A model generated the notes under the pieces. That model was given only the letters and a program-made list of their open reading frames with translations. It was not told where the DNA came from and did not search any database. The translations under genes and the position numbers were made by a program. From Marsupella aquatica (taxonomy: Eukaryota; Marchantiophyta), in assembly GCA_973895155.1 (NCBI GenBank), contig OZ316898.1:18848001-18912000 (forward strand): 64,000 nucleotides of DNA, read 5' to 3'. Shown one piece after another: positions 13,586-26,699 of this stretch. Within the stretch, counting starts at the first letter, position 1. Every line of letters starts with the position of its first letter.

Positions 13586-13795
13586 CACAAGGGGCTCACT
13601 CCCCAGGTATTTGTTTGATAGATCTCCAAAATGAAATTTGTTACTTGATCAACCCCCTAGGTCTATCAACGGTCCAGATTTGAGATCAAAAGGTCCATCA
13701 ACGGTCCAGATTGGGGAAAAGTATCAAAGGGGTTGATTAAGCAAACTTTTTTCAGAAGAGGGTCTACTAAGCATATCTCTTCTCACTCCCTTCTC
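13586..13795. mobile_element. MITE-like element with imperfect terminal inverted repeats
   Basis: The left arm (CTCACTCCCC to TTACTTGATCAACCCCC) is an imperfect inverted copy of the right arm (GGGGTTGATTAAGCAAAC to CTTCTCACTCCC). The arms are about 60 bp and flank a short centre with two copies of ATCAACGGTCCAGATT. There is no coding capacity. Target-site duplications are not clear, so the family is unassigned. Confidence 0.5.
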
Positions 13796-14281
13796 TAGGC
13801 ATATCACCAAATGTGTAGGGTGAATAGGTTTCCTTTTGGTTACCTAAGGGCCAACTCGCATGTAGTAGGCCTTAAACCACTACTCACCCTTTAAAGCACT
13901 CTGCGTTAAGCGGAGCCTTCATTACTCATTGTACACAGAAAAAGTACGATCGCGTATTTTGGCTGCGCCTCCCAGATACCGTCGGATACTGACTCACACC
14001 CGCCCCTATACTGGTCCATTTGATCTCATCTACGGCTCATTTTGTAGATCTCGTCGAGACCTACGGCTGGCAAAAAACGGCATCTCTAAATACGCAATAT
14101 TCAGGGAGAAATGGGTAAAAAACAAACGCTGCAATCCCATTGGCTGGGGTTTTTTTAATTTGAAATTGATCCAGGCAGCTGCAGCAGCCACAGTACAGTT
14201 TGAAGGGCACAACTCCACATAGGATATGGCCTGCACCATCATTATATAATGTCATTTATTCTGTGAAGGACAACAAGAAGG

Positions 14282-14626
14282 TGTTAGGTATTGCTCTTAG
14301 TCTTGTGACTCATGAGCTAACCATAGTTAGGCTAACTCTGGTTAGGACTTAGCTAAGGTTAGCGGTAGTGTTGTTGTGTATATTGCCAGGGCTGGTACCA
14401 ACCCCTGGTGGAACTTAGGCTCATTGTTACGGAGCTAGTTGAGAGATAGGGAGAGCTTGCACTGTGGATGCTTGGTATGGCCGGTCGACCTAGAGTGCAG
14501 TAAAGCTCTTGTGTGTTCCTGTGGGCGTAGCCTCATGTGGAGGTGAACCACGTATCTCTCTGTGTCGACTCTTGTGTATTGGATGGTTCATGGGCTTGCC
14601 GTTGCGATTGTCGTCTATGCTCAACA
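14282..14626 (+). mobile_element. copia 5' LTR (copy 1)
   Basis: 345-bp LTR beginning TGTTAGGTATTGCTC and ending CTCAACA. A primer-binding site, TTGGTATCAAAGC (14628-14640), follows directly; it differs by one base from the usual plant initiator tRNA-Met site. The same LTR family starts at 16764 and 41495. It contains the TAGCCTCATG...GTGAACCACG block that makes the homology obvious. Confidence 0.85.
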
Positions 14627-16763
14627 ATTGGTATCAAAGCATGCCTGGAAGGTGACGAGGTTTTTTTGTGACGGGTTTTCCAACGTTCAGTGTCGGTGTT
14701 ACATTCGGAGTTTTGTCGCATGAAACTTGAATGTGTGTGGCTGAGCGGATAGATTAGTGAGAGGGCTTTCTAACGGTGGTTAGAACTCGCTGATCGGTAT
14801 CCATGGTGCGAAGGAATCGAAGTTTGCGTCATTCAGGTTTTATTCGTGTTCGACGGGTTTTTTGGGGGAGAGACCAGAGTTCGCGTTATTCAACGGTGTG
14901 AGTTGTGCGGTGCTGGAGGTGTCGCATGTTGTAGCTCAAGTTCAAGCGAGCTGGTCGTTTCGGTAGCTGAATTACTGTCGAGTTGTTACCGAGTGCATCA
15001 TGATGAGAGAAGGAAGCGTTCAGGTTTTTTTTTCACAAGCTATGGAGCTTGTTCCCATCTGCACCGGGTTTCTCTTCGTGACGTCCGACTCGGTGGAAGA
15101 AACGTGAAGTGCTACGGCCCAACGGTTTGATCGTGGCGAGGCGGTTGTTTTGAGTCCGGGATTGGCACTTGACGCGAAGTGCTACTGCTCAACGGTTTGA
15201 TCGTGACGAGGCGGTCGTTTTGAGTCTGGGATTGGCACTTGACGCGGAGTGAGTGTGACACGATGGAAAGTTTTGTCTCTGCTGAGCTTGCAGACTGTGC
15301 CGGTGAAATTCGGAAACTTTTCCCGTCGGTGGTTCACTTTCTCTTTGTTTCAAACAACAGCGGTTAAGGTGTGTTTTTTGCCTTTTTCTTTTGGTGGGGT
15401 CATTTTTTTGTTTTAAGGGGCATTAGAGGGGTCCCTTGGTGTGTATACACACCCACCCGGGCCGACCCCGATACTCCCCCGCATACCACCCCGGCCCCGC
15501 GTACACGTTTCCCCCCCCCCGCAGTCTGTCTTTCTGGCGCAGCGGCAAGCTGTGCAGCGCCGGCCGGCGCCTCTCGCACGCTCGCTGCCTCTTCGGGCCA
15601 CCCCGGCCCACTGCCTCTCCGCGCCCCGCCTTCTTTTAATCCCTTACGCGACCAGGCTGCCGCCGGTCGCCCTGCCCTGGCCCTCGTTGCCCTTTTTTCG
15701 AGCCCCAGCTTTTCAACATACGCAGCTGCCCGTGTATCCCCTGGGCATACCCCGGCCATACGACCTTCATCCCCGACCCTTATACCACGTGTTTTTTGGT
15801 AAGGGGCTTTAGCACCCCCTTTAGGGTCCTTTATTGCCCATTTTTCCTCTTATTGGTTTTCCCTTTGTGTCGAGACCTGCCGCCCTCCGTTTTAACCACT
15901 TTGACAGGGGGAACGGCCCCTGTGAGCCCTGTCGGACTGTGCAGGAATATTCACAAAAAACAAAGAGCTGTTTTTTAGCCGTCCGACAAAGATTCCGCAC
16001 ACCGAACGGTAACTTTTTTGGTTCTTTTTTGGCGCGATCGTAGCCATTGAAGTTAGCAACGCGGCACATCGATCAAATTGCAATTTTGACGACGGGTTGT
16101 ACTGGGTATTTTGGTTATTCCCTGAGGTGGTCAAAACGGGGGAGTTTCCCAAGGTTTTACCCACCCGACCAAAATTTGAATAATTTTTCCGTCAAATTTT
16201 GATTTTGATTTTGGCTTTCAGTATTGGACTCCTAGCTACGTGGGCTACGTGGCGGTGTTAAGTTTTGAGTTTTATGAGAAGTTTTGAAAAAAAGATGTTT
16301 TTTTGTGATTGTTTCATATGAGTGACTCGGAGAATACTGGAAGAATCAACGTCGATGAAGCTTCAGGTTCACGACGGTCAAACGGAGAGTCTGAGGAGGA
16401 GCTATTACTATTTGAGGAGGAACAAGTTTCACCGGTACATTCACCGGTGCGGCGTGCAATGGAGGAAACTGTTCTACTACCAGAGCTGTCGGTAGTTGGG
16501 AAGAAAAGAGAGATGGCAAGATTTGGAGGAGTGAAGTTTAAGGTGGAGAAGTACAATGGCCGTACTGATTACTTGCTTTGGGAGAAGCAAGTGAAGGGTG
16601 TTGTTCGGGCCATGGGCTTAGCTCATCTGCTCTCTTTGCGATAGCAGTATGATGTAGAGGAGGAGATCTCTATAAAGCAGTGGAGACAGGAGCAGGTGAT
16701 TGTTGTCAATGCAGTGATGCTTTATCTCAAGCCGCATATCATCAAGAAGTTGGATGATTGTGA
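14627..16763 (+). mobile_element. copia untranslated leader and truncated gag (copy 1)
   Basis: The leader runs from the primer-binding site to about 16300. It contains a 74-bp tandem duplication (15099-15172 and 15173-15246), and a cytosine-rich, guanine-poor stretch at about 15440-15790. At 16318 a Gag N-terminus opens (MSDSENTGRIN), with the copia Gag/UBN2-type block FKVEKYNGRTDYLLWE near residue 77. A TAG stop follows SLR at about 16642. The same frame continues with similar Gag sequence to about 16763, where the next LTR begins, so gag is cut short and no pol follows. Confidence 0.75.
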
Positions 16764-17105
16764 TGTTAGGTATTTACTCAAGGTCTAGGGTTACGATATG
16801 TAACCATAGTTAGACTAACCATAGTCAAAGATGTGGTTAGGTTAACTAGGATGCACACTATATGCCAAGCGGTGTTTGCTTGGATAAGTGAAACTTAGGC
16901 TCATTGTTATGGAGCCACTTGAGAGATGAGGAGAGCTTACACTGTGGAGACTTAGTTTAGCCGACGGGCTTAGAGTTCAGTAAAGCTCTCTTGTGGTTCA
17001 CGTGGACGTAGCCTCGAGGAGGTCAACCACGTATCTCTTGTGTCGACTACTTGCGCGTTGAATATGTCATATGCTTACCGTTACGAGTGTCGTCTATGCT
17101 CAACA
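16764..17105 (+). mobile_element. copia LTR (copy 2, related subfamily)
   Basis: 342 bp, beginning TGTTAGGTATTTACTC and ending CTCAACA, followed by the primer-binding site TTGGTATCACAGC at 17107-17119. Its 5' half is diverged from copy 1, while the 3' half is clearly the same family. It abuts the interrupted gag of copy 1: either a second element inserted there, or an LTR shared by an LTR-internal-LTR-internal tandem. Confidence 0.8.
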
Positions 17106-18480
17106 ATTGGTATCACAGCATGCCTGGGAGATGACATTGTTCGTGACGGTTTTTTCCAGCGTTGAGTGTCGGTGGATTTCTCAGAGTTCCGTCGCGTGGA
17201 ACTTGGAGTTTATGGGCTCAACGGATAGATCGAGGCGAGGGCTTTTTAACGGTGTGAAGAAATCGCTGAACGGAGCTCGTGGTGCGGAGAGATCTAAGTT
17301 TTTGTCGTTCTGGATTTTGTGAAGAAAGTTGGCAACATTCGTGTTTGACGGTTTTTTGGAGGAGGGACCAGAGTTTGTTTACTCGACGGTGTGAGCTCTA
17401 CGGCGAAGGAGACATCACATACTATAGCTCCGCTTGTAGATCGAGACGAGCTGGTCATTTTGGTAGCTGATTTGTTACCAAGTGAGTACCGTGTGCGACA
17501 GGACAAGAAAAAGAAGCGTTCTGATTTTCTGACCAGCTATGAAGTCTTCTTTTGCCTGAACGGGATTTCTTGTCGTTGCGCTCGACTCGGAGGGAGCGAC
17601 GTGAAGTACTTGGGCTGAACGGAGAGATCACGAAGAGGTGATCGTTTTGAGTCCAAGATTGACGGTTTTGCCTATGGGAGGAAGGAGTTCTGAGTTTTTG
17701 CCACTAATTGACCAAAAAATGGTGCGGGTGCGCAAATCTTTTCAACTCACCGACATCGGTTTCTGATTCCTCACCATAATCCGAACGTTACAAGGTGCAA
17801 GCTCTTTTCGTTTGATGTCCACAAGCATTTTTGGATTTCTTACGGGCAAATTTTTTGTTCAAAAATTACTCCATTTACGGCTCTCTCTCTCTCTAGAGAC
17901 CTCCATTGCACATTGGAGAGAAATTCTTTCCGGGCCCTTACCGGTGACGAGTGTGAATTTGGCTTCTTTGGGGTTAAACCCTTTGTATGTTTAGGGGGTA
18001 AGTTTTCTTTACGATTTTTTAAGGGGCGGATTTTGTCACACGTTAACCCCCGACACTCCCCCACCCCTTTGACACCTGCTCCCCCCGCCCGGCCATGTTT
18101 TTCCTTTCATGCGTCGGCTGGCGTCATACGCGCACTCGGGCCCCCACCAAGGCTCGCTTGCTCCTCCCTTCTCCCCACTGCCGATCCTCCTCGCCACCCC
18201 GTCGGCCCTGCCCTTTTGCGCCCCCTTACACCCCTGCACCCATCGGCGACCTGTTTTGACAGCCGCTTCGCGGCCCTATCCTCCCGGTTGCTCCTCCCCG
18301 GTTGCTATTGTACGTGGCTGCATACGCAGCCGCCCCGTACCCGATGCGTAATCCCCAACCCCACATACGCCTGATTTAATAAAGGGGCCTTAAACCCCTT
18401 TTAGCCCCTACTTTTTATTCATTTTCCCGGTTTTTGATTGGTAGCCGCATCCCGGGACCTGCCTGTGTCCTACTCCGGAA
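17106..18480 (+). mobile_element. copia untranslated leader (copy 2), truncated
   Basis: Homologous to the leader of copy 1: the block GACGGTTTTTTGGAGGAGGGACCAGAG at 17348 parallels the one at 14852. A second cytosine-rich stretch (18040-18360) ends in a TAAAGGGGCCTTAAACCCC-like segment matching the one near 15800. Homology fades at about 18480 and no gag or pol follows. Confidence 0.65.
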
Positions 18481-21400
18481 AATAGCCAATGGGGCACACA
18501 ACTGCCCGAAGCTTGATTGGTACACTTCATCTGAGACTGCCGATGTGAGAACCAGGGAAAGTGATCTAATGCTCTGATTTCGAGTGCAGAATCTGGAACG
18601 AGACCCATTGAAGTCTGATGGGCCTGAAATTCTTGCATGCGCTGAGCTCTACACTGCACTCACTTCATTGGCCAAGGCCGTGGCTGGATTTTTGAGGGTA
18701 GAGACAAATGTTGATTGAAAGGCAGTATTGATATCGGTTTGACAACCAAGAGAAAGAACTCACAAAATCTCTGTAGGAAATCATCGTAAGGGGACAATTT
18801 TTCCACCTTGTCAGTGCAAAAAGCTACCGACAACCTCCCTATCATTGTAGAATAGTGATTCCAATGGCGATTCTTGAATAAGAAAAGATGGTCAATTGGC
18901 CATAGAATAGAGGAAGATATGTGTTTCCCATCAATTGCTCGGGTTCTTTCATGAATAAACTCTATTATTCGGCTTGGCAATAGAGAGCTCAATCATAAAG
19001 CCCTTTCTATTGCCGGTAATTGCCTCACTCATACTTTTGCAGCCATCTTTCTAAAAACAACGAGTAAACTGCTCAATTTCTTGTCATAGTAGTTTTGAAT
19101 CATCTCTCGTCGAGTGCTCGACAATTGCTTAGGTGATAAGCGGCCGATTGATAAAAAGTTGAATTGGAAGTACTAGCTTGAGCCAAACTTACATCGCAAC
19201 TATCAAGATTGGAAGCTTAGGATCAGGACCGGAAGCTTAGGATCTCACTGAGGACACAAACCTGAGTGCGGTTCTGCAAATAATGAGGAACAAGCTCACA
19301 CATCCGAATGTGCTTGGAGAGAGGCAAAAATGATGGAAATACTAATGTATGGGACTCGGGAGAACAAATCTCATGATAAACAATCACGCAAACAATCTCG
19401 ATGAAGCAATGTAGGTGTCCTATCTTGACAGCCAAGTCGCCAGCTTCTTTGTGAAGGAGAGTGCACAAAGTTGAAAGCTTCTTCAACATGAACGACAGAG
19501 CAAAGAAAAAGTGGCACACCTATGGGAAATGTAAAAGTAAACAGAGCGATAGGGGAAAAAAACCATAAAAATGATCGATCAATGACGGAGGTTGCAGCAA
19601 TATAGTTTGGGCCCCTTATGCAAACAAAAAAACGCAACCAATGTCAGAATATGTAGCGCGAATGAGAGAGTGACAATTGCTAGAGCTCAAACCTGCAGAA
19701 CAATGTCGACAGCTGATCACCTTGCTTCACAGCAGCTAATTCCGTCTTTCTTCACTGACTGAAAATAAATGAAGTCAACAGCCAGCAAAACAACAAAGAT
19801 CACATAGAGATTGCAAGAGCACACAGAGAATGGTCATATCTTTATACTTCATGTTTTTCCCAAAAGCATGAGCGTCCTCTCCAACATTCCACATCAATCG
19901 TATCGAGAGGCGACGAAAGATGAGAGCCAATATTTCACATCAATCACATCCAGAGGGGACCAAAGATGAGAGCAACCACAGACAACTGACATAGAGGATA
20001 TCGAGGATTGCAATCAGACAAGACTACAGTCAAGCACAATCACGTTACGCATGGCTGATGTGCAATTCGTGAAGATCTAAGCCAATGTTGCGATGCACAT
20101 CGATTAAAAGGATGCGATGGAGGCTGGAGGTTGACGGGATTGAGGGACTTGACATTTGAAGTTTTCATGGTGTAGGCAACACGCGAGCTCCAATGGACCA
20201 CATGCTAACATTTCTTGCACTTCTTTTTGTAACTTCGTCTTTTCATGTCACCTGCTTATCAAATGATTAACACAACAAATACCACATGGGTTCCACTAAA
20301 AATTGTTTGTATCGTATGACGGGGACGTGGAGGGACGCTATATGGATTAATTTCCTACTAAGGATGAGTAGATTTGTTTCCGCTCCCAGAAATGTATTTT
20401 TTGATCAAGTCTACCGACTATACGTGTACTCCGCTTTTGATCAAGTTCCGTGGACTACCTTGTTCATACTCCTCCTGGCCTTTGGCAAAGTGCTGTCACC
20501 ACTCTCCCACTCACAGGGTTGACCAAGCCATGTGAATTTCTCTAACATTCATACTAGGGGAAGAACACCAATCATGTAACCAAGAGAGGGAACAACACAC
20601 AAGAATTCATGAAAATCGAACCGAATCCATATCTCTTAGTGGCCAAGGTAACACATTGCATGGGCAACCCGGTCTCCTACCGTCTACCCAACTCCTGCCT
20701 CACGGGACAATGAGCCCTCTCCACTCAATACTCCGGATCAATTCCCTATTCTTGTTGAAGGCTAATCCTCACAAAAACAACACTAGACTGAGTTCCCCTC
20801 TGCTCCTACCAGGGGCTGCTGGTTAAATACCAAAAACAACAATGCGTGAACATACAAGCCCTAGGGTGTGGTGGCGGCCACTGCCCTGGCTGGCCGCCAT
20901 CCACTGGCGGCTCCTCTAACCTAAAAGTTTTCTACACATGCGGCACACACATGCACTCCTAACCCTATTGCTACCTAAGTGAGGCCAACGGTGCCTTCGT
21001 CGGTCATCACATCAACTAAACAAAAACTAGACTAAGTCCTATGTAGGCCATGGTCTACCTTCCTACTACGTGGCGGCCAACGTCTCCCACTACCCTGACC
21101 ATGAAAATAGTCGAAAGTAGAAGTTTCTCAAAATCTGGTCCTGAGAACTTTTTTGAGTAGCTACGGCCATCCTGATCGTAACCCTGAAAATGGCTCCCAA
21201 AACGGACATCAGACGCCTTAGATATGGCCTACCGAGTCTTGAGTTCTACCTCTGCCATCGACATCTCCCGGTTGTCCGTACGGCCCCAGCCTCCCATCAT
21301 GACATCAAATTGAGGTACCCTGGCCATGGCAGCCTGCCCTGACTTGGCCAGGTCACTTTCCTGAAGGCCGTACGGACGTCCGTATGGCGTTGGACCCCAA

Positions 21401-23160
21401 TTCTTCACGAAAACGCTCTGGTCTGTATCTCCCTCATTTTAACTCCGTTTGGGGCGTGTCTTACCTCGTTAGATTCAGCTCGGCGAGCTCCTTCCAATAA
21501 GCCTATAAGTTCTTGATTTTGAGAAGATTGAAAATTCGACTTTTGTGTGGCCAAGGTCTGTACGGCTCACATACTAACCTTCATCTGACTGCTCGCTTGT
21601 AGTAAGATCCTCATCTATGGATTGGCCACTGGAACCCTCACTGTCCTCCTGGCCGGGGTCTCATTGGGCTTGCCCTCCGGTGGCCGGGGCTCCTCTCCTC
21701 AGGCCGTCTTGTTGTTGGCCGGCTTGTTGCCCTGCTCCTTGGCCGGCTTCACTCCTCCCAGACTGGCTCCTTGCAGGTCAGGGCTCCCTACATGCTGGGG
21801 CGCCTTGTTGCTGGCCGGCACCCAAAAGTGGTGCTTGGCCACTAACGCCCTTTGACCCGGCCCCCTTACGCTAATACTAGGGCCGCTTACAAAAATGAAA
21901 AGCTAAAAAATCCCCGGCTCCTACATGGGAGGTACCAGGGTACATGCCTTGTCTTGCACCGGCCAACCCCCCTTACTCTTGAGACTTGGCTAACAACTAA
22001 AATTAAGCGAACATAAAAAAAACATCAATACCCACCTCATCTATACTGCGCTAAACTATCTTCGGCGAGGTTGTAAGAGAACAAAAGCAAAAAACTTGAC
22101 ACAAATCTATTTATTTACATGTGTGCATCACTACTACCCCTTAAAATCATTCTTTGGGGCCATTGGCCCCATCACATTTCACAAAGCGATAAGGAATCCG
22201 TAACGACAACTATAATACTCTATTGGACAACTCCTATGCGTCAGGGCTGCCAAGCAGGGCGAAGGGGACGGGCAAGGCACACAGTACAATGTGGGCCCGA
22301 CGAGCAGCTACAAAATGGAGTAATGATACCAGCCAAACAGTACTCTGGGACTTTTATACCCCCAGTTGTGGTTTAAGGAATATGATCCTCAAAGTAAAAT
22401 GTAACAGCCTTTTAATTCAAGATTGTGCCATGCCGTAAGTCCCCACGTAGGCTTGCCTCACAGCAAGTCTTATGGGGACCCAAGGCATATATGCTGGAAA
22501 CTTTCCGACTCTTGCAGGTCCCAACCCTTGTGTGGCAAATAAAACAAAATTATCACATTACAGATGTGGAGCACCAGGCCGTCGGTGGATTACCGTCCAC
22601 CTAGTCATTCACCTGCTCAGGGTTCCTGGTATACACCTGTAAACAATCCCAGCCCTGTATAATTTAATTGTTAAATGGAGAGAAGTCATTGTGCTAAGCA
22701 CCAAGAGCACAATGTGATTTGGGCAGAAGCAACACAAGCATTGAGCAATCATACCTGTATTTGCCAATTGAACCAAGATAGTTGAGAATCCCATCAGTCA
22801 ATGTGCGATAAAAGGAGTAGCACGAGCATTGAAGAGCAATTTCAACCATCTCCAATCAATTTTGGGCAGAAGCATAATTGAGGAAAATTTATAGAGCCTT
22901 TCCAATGCTACAAAAGTTACGTACTGTTTGGGAGAGCACTTTGCTCCTATCTTCTTGTTGGTAGATTGAATTCAAGTCCGGGTAAGTAAGAAGCCGTAGT
23001 GTATCAATTCAATACCGTCACTCAAATATGGACGAGCAAGCATGTCATCCTAAGTGACTGATTGAACTTAATAAAGTCGATCGATGTGGTGGAAAATTGA
23101 ACAATATAGTGGTCGATTGAGTCGAGTAGGCAAGGATTCACCCGTACATTACATCATAGT
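18481..23160. other. repeat-derived spacer
   Basis: No supported gene. A 46-bp duplication lies at 19881-19973 (CACATCAATC...AAGATGAGAGC). The 21600-21850 stretch is GC-rich with recurring TTGGCCGGC. The composition resembles LTR-retrotransposon noncoding DNA, but I could not identify ends, primer-binding site or polyprotein motifs. Confidence 0.4.
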
Positions 23161-23194
23161 TGTTTAATAAGAGTAGGAGATACGAGACATGCAA

Positions 23195-23345
23195 GGAGTG
23201 GAATCACAAATGGTACTATTGTAAGAAGTGGAGTCAACGTTCTCTTCTGAAGTCACCTTCTCCAGAAACATCTGTTTTGTCTCAATCACCTCACGGATGA
23301 AGTGATAACGAATGTCAATGTATTTTGTCCTAGCATGGAACACTG
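23195..23345 (-). pseudogene. copia RNase H C-terminal remnant
   Basis: On the minus strand the translation contains KYIDIRYHFIREVIE followed by LEKVTSEENVDS. This is the end of copia RNase H, where family members read HIDIRYHFIREV...V.TEEN.AD. The frame then degenerates. It is an isolated scrap: no other copia domains or LTR are evident next to it. It is unrelated in orientation to the copia pieces at 14-18 kb and 40-43 kb. Confidence 0.7.
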
Positions 23346-23429
23346 TCCTATTCTTTTCTTTCGTCCTCCTGTTATTCTTAATCAGGAATTCCGTGATGGA
23401 TCGTATCTCCAGTTCTTTCAATTGCTAAT

Positions 23430-26400
23430 CTTCTCTGTTGCTCCTGCCAGTTTTTAGTTTCTCTCGGATTATGCACTCCTCTTCGACTTTGTGTACGTAT
23501 CAGATCTCCATTAATTTATCATTTTAATCTTTTATTTTCTTTTTTAATTCTCAATCCGTGGCCTCTTGTTTTCTTCTTCCTTATGTTCTGCCAAAGGCTC
23601 TTCCTTAAAAAGACAAAAATCTTCATGGTGGCCAGTAGATTGTCGGTGAAGATTGATATTACTATCAAATTATGAGGGTTTTAGATTCAATTCGTCATAG
23701 CCTCTTGCTTAGTAGGTCGAGTCGGGTGCTGATAATGTGTCGTATAATAAACTCCAACTATCGTCCAACTTCTCACTAGGGTGTTATATAGACGATGATA
23801 AAGAGGTACAATGCGGGTTCCTCACCATGGTTAGGACTTAACTATAATATCTTAACAATATGACTTATTACTTACTAGTGTATTTTAGTTTTAACTACTT
23901 CACTATTCTTTAGTCAAAGTTGACTTTTATTTACTTAGTTTAGACTTAGAAGATGTGGAGATATGTCTTTTTTGTTTTTCTTAGCCAATGGGTCACTTCA
24001 TGTACTTATTGTGATACTAATTGGGCTCATGTGAGGCTTCTCGGGTCCCTATGGTGATCTATTGGAAAAATAATTTATTTTATATGATCAGCAACGAGTC
24101 CAATAGAGCTAAATTGAAGCGCATTTTTTTCAAGTCTTATCCTTGCTCTTACGAGCCTTCTCTTTGTTAGTCGCATCCCTAATAATCATGATTGTAGCAA
24201 ATCTAAGAGGGACTCAACGTTGGAGTTAGGGAACGTTGTATTACGAGTAGATGAAAGTTGTATTTTTGATTATGTTCCAAGAAACACCCATTGGTTTTGA
24301 TTTCAAAATCAAGCCCGAAGAGACATTGGATGGATTGTAGCAGTATTGCAAGTTTGGAATTATCTATAAAAAATAAAGGTTGCAACAAAACCTAGCAAAA
24401 AGAGATGGTATGTCAGTCTTCTTTCTAGTGAAGCATTTGTTAGTTAGCAAGATTGATTGATGAATTTATTAATTTATTACATACTAGATTGTTAGAGCAT
24501 GCATATATACATGTTGGTTTCTAAATATTATTTTATGGATTTATGATAATTATAGGTTCCACTCCAATAAGTTTATATGTGGATTGTCGTTAGGACTCAT
24601 CATGTTCTGGATATCATGGCACTATTCTTGAGATAGACGTGGCTATTAGTAAGATAGTAGAGCTTGTAATAATTGACCGAATTGAGGGTGAGAATTCAGG
24701 CACTATTGAGGCTGCAATTGGTGTTTGTCGTGCCCTGTAACATGTTCAGGAGTTACAATTAGTGAGGTTGTTTATGATGATAACCACCCCAAATAACCAC
24801 AAAATTGATGCTATTCTTTATGAGCTCCAGAAAGATGCCGGCACAAATGTAAGAATGTTCTGAAGCAATTTAACACAAGTTGCTGGTGGGATTGATGGTG
24901 CAATATCCTTTTAAGAACTGGGTAGATTCACTGTTCAAGTGTTGTTGAATTGGTGCAAAAACCAAAATTAAGGTATACAGGTAATAAAACAAAATTGGTG
25001 CATTGCATTGAAAGACATAGAGGGCTTCCGGAGGAGTACATCACATTGCACATCAGGATGCAATTGAAGTATCTACAACTGATAATGAAACAACTTGGTG
25101 ATAAGTTGAAGAATTGGTTTTACTATTGTTGTTGCAATGCAAAAAAAAGGTAAGATGACAACTACGATATTAAATTGCATTAACATTAACTTGAGCAATG
25201 AACTCTTTCATTATTTGAACTAAGCTGGCTCTTGATTTATATTGTAATGATTACTTACTAGTAGGGGAAATGATGATGCTACCATGTTGGCTAGGGAGAT
25301 CATCATAGCAATTATCATGTACTGGGTTGGTAACCATCAACCTTGCAAAATTTTTCTTCCTTGCAAGTGTTGTGAGGAAAGTGCAACTTATATACCATAA
25401 TATGTCACAAGTATTATGTATCAATTATTCAATTTGGTTGTAAGTTATGTATTTATGAGATAAACAATGTGCTTGGATTGTTTACCTGATATTTTGGCAT
25501 TTCTAATATTTTTGAATATATGGATTATTGTGGATTTGTAGGGGGTTCTACACATAGTCTAGCTTTGAAGCAATGATTGCATAAGAATATCACTGCAGTC
25601 AATATTCGCTTCTACACTAGAGCCCAAGCAAACTTTTTTGGTGAAACATTTCATGGAAACATTGACAAATATGCCATGAAGAGGATTCATTTTTCCATGA
25701 CTCATGAATCCTGCAAGGCATGTGCTACAATGTGTTGGAATGAAAATATTGGCGAGAGATGGTGCGAGTTTAAACACAGCAGCCTAGTAATATATGTATC
25801 TGTCAGCCTACATCAAGGGTTCGTGACCTTGTTCCTAGAAGTATCAGATGGAAGAAAGACGCGGCTCATATCATATTTGGATAAGGTGTAGACTATGATT
25901 TGTGATACTTGATATATATATTTTTAGCTGAAAACTTCCACTATTGTCTTGCATTGTCTTTAGGGCATATGTAAGTTATAGGTTTTACTATATTCATTTG
26001 TCATCTTTTTAGTCTCATATATCACCCTGCTATGTATTGTTTTTTTGTAATAGAATATATATTTGTAGGATGTGAAAGTTATGGCTTAACACCCTCAATG
26101 AAAGCTCGGGGGCCTCAGTATACAAAAGACCCCATATCATGCTCGATGTTTTGGGTCCTTGTGACCCTAACTTATTAAGTAAAAAAAAAATTCCCTTTCT
26201 CTATTATACTTATAAGAATTTCAAATCATAAGATTTTGACCCCTAAAAATAGTTAAATAACGTTTTATAGTCAATTAAACATACCATAGTAAGAAAAGAA
26301 AAGTTTTTCAATTGCACACCTTTCTCAAGTCTTCGAGCACTAATATCTTCTTTGGCGTTGATATCTCATGCAAAACTTATAATATATACTACTGATGCTT

Positions 26401-26550
26401 CCACTATATATAGAATCTCAAATCTAGTAGAAGCTTCAGCAATATACAATATAAATTATTCATATTTGCATTGTATGCTGCTTGAATGTCACATGTGAAC
26501 TATAGGTGCAACAAAAGGGAATCTCCCAATATTCAAAATCTTTATATGAT
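23430..26550. other. AT-rich spacer
   Basis: AT-rich with many stops in all frames. Plus-strand open stretches at 24950-25153 and 25577-25891 show no recognisable motif. I see no RNA gene and no clear repeat structure. Confidence 0.4.
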
Positions 26551-26553
26551 GAA

Positions 26554-26696
26554 TGTTATATCCTAACTAGACTCCATGGTTACCTTAACCATAGTTACCG
26601 TATAGGATAATTCGGACGGAGACTATATAAAGAGATGCACCCATTCATTCTAGAGAGAGGAATCTCATTATCATTTTCCCGCATCATTCCTCAACA
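26554..26696 (+). mobile_element. possible short LTR of 143 bp
   Basis: Begins TGTTATATCC and ends CCTCAACA. It has a TATA-like ACTATATAAAGAG at about 26623 and is followed by TGTTATCAGCACGACTC, which resembles a primer-binding region. These are the proportions of a small or solo LTR. No partner LTR was found, so this is tentative. Confidence 0.35.
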
Positions 26697-26699
26697 TGT

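Noticed and set aside
15371-15812. Several long overlapping ORFs on both strands
   Set aside because: They arise from the cytosine-rich copia leader, where stops are rare; all frames look alike in composition and none has a motif.
21617-21874. Pro/Trp/Ala/Cys-rich ORFs
   Set aside because: Low-complexity GC-rich repeat with recurring GGCCGG; no domain and two equally open frames.
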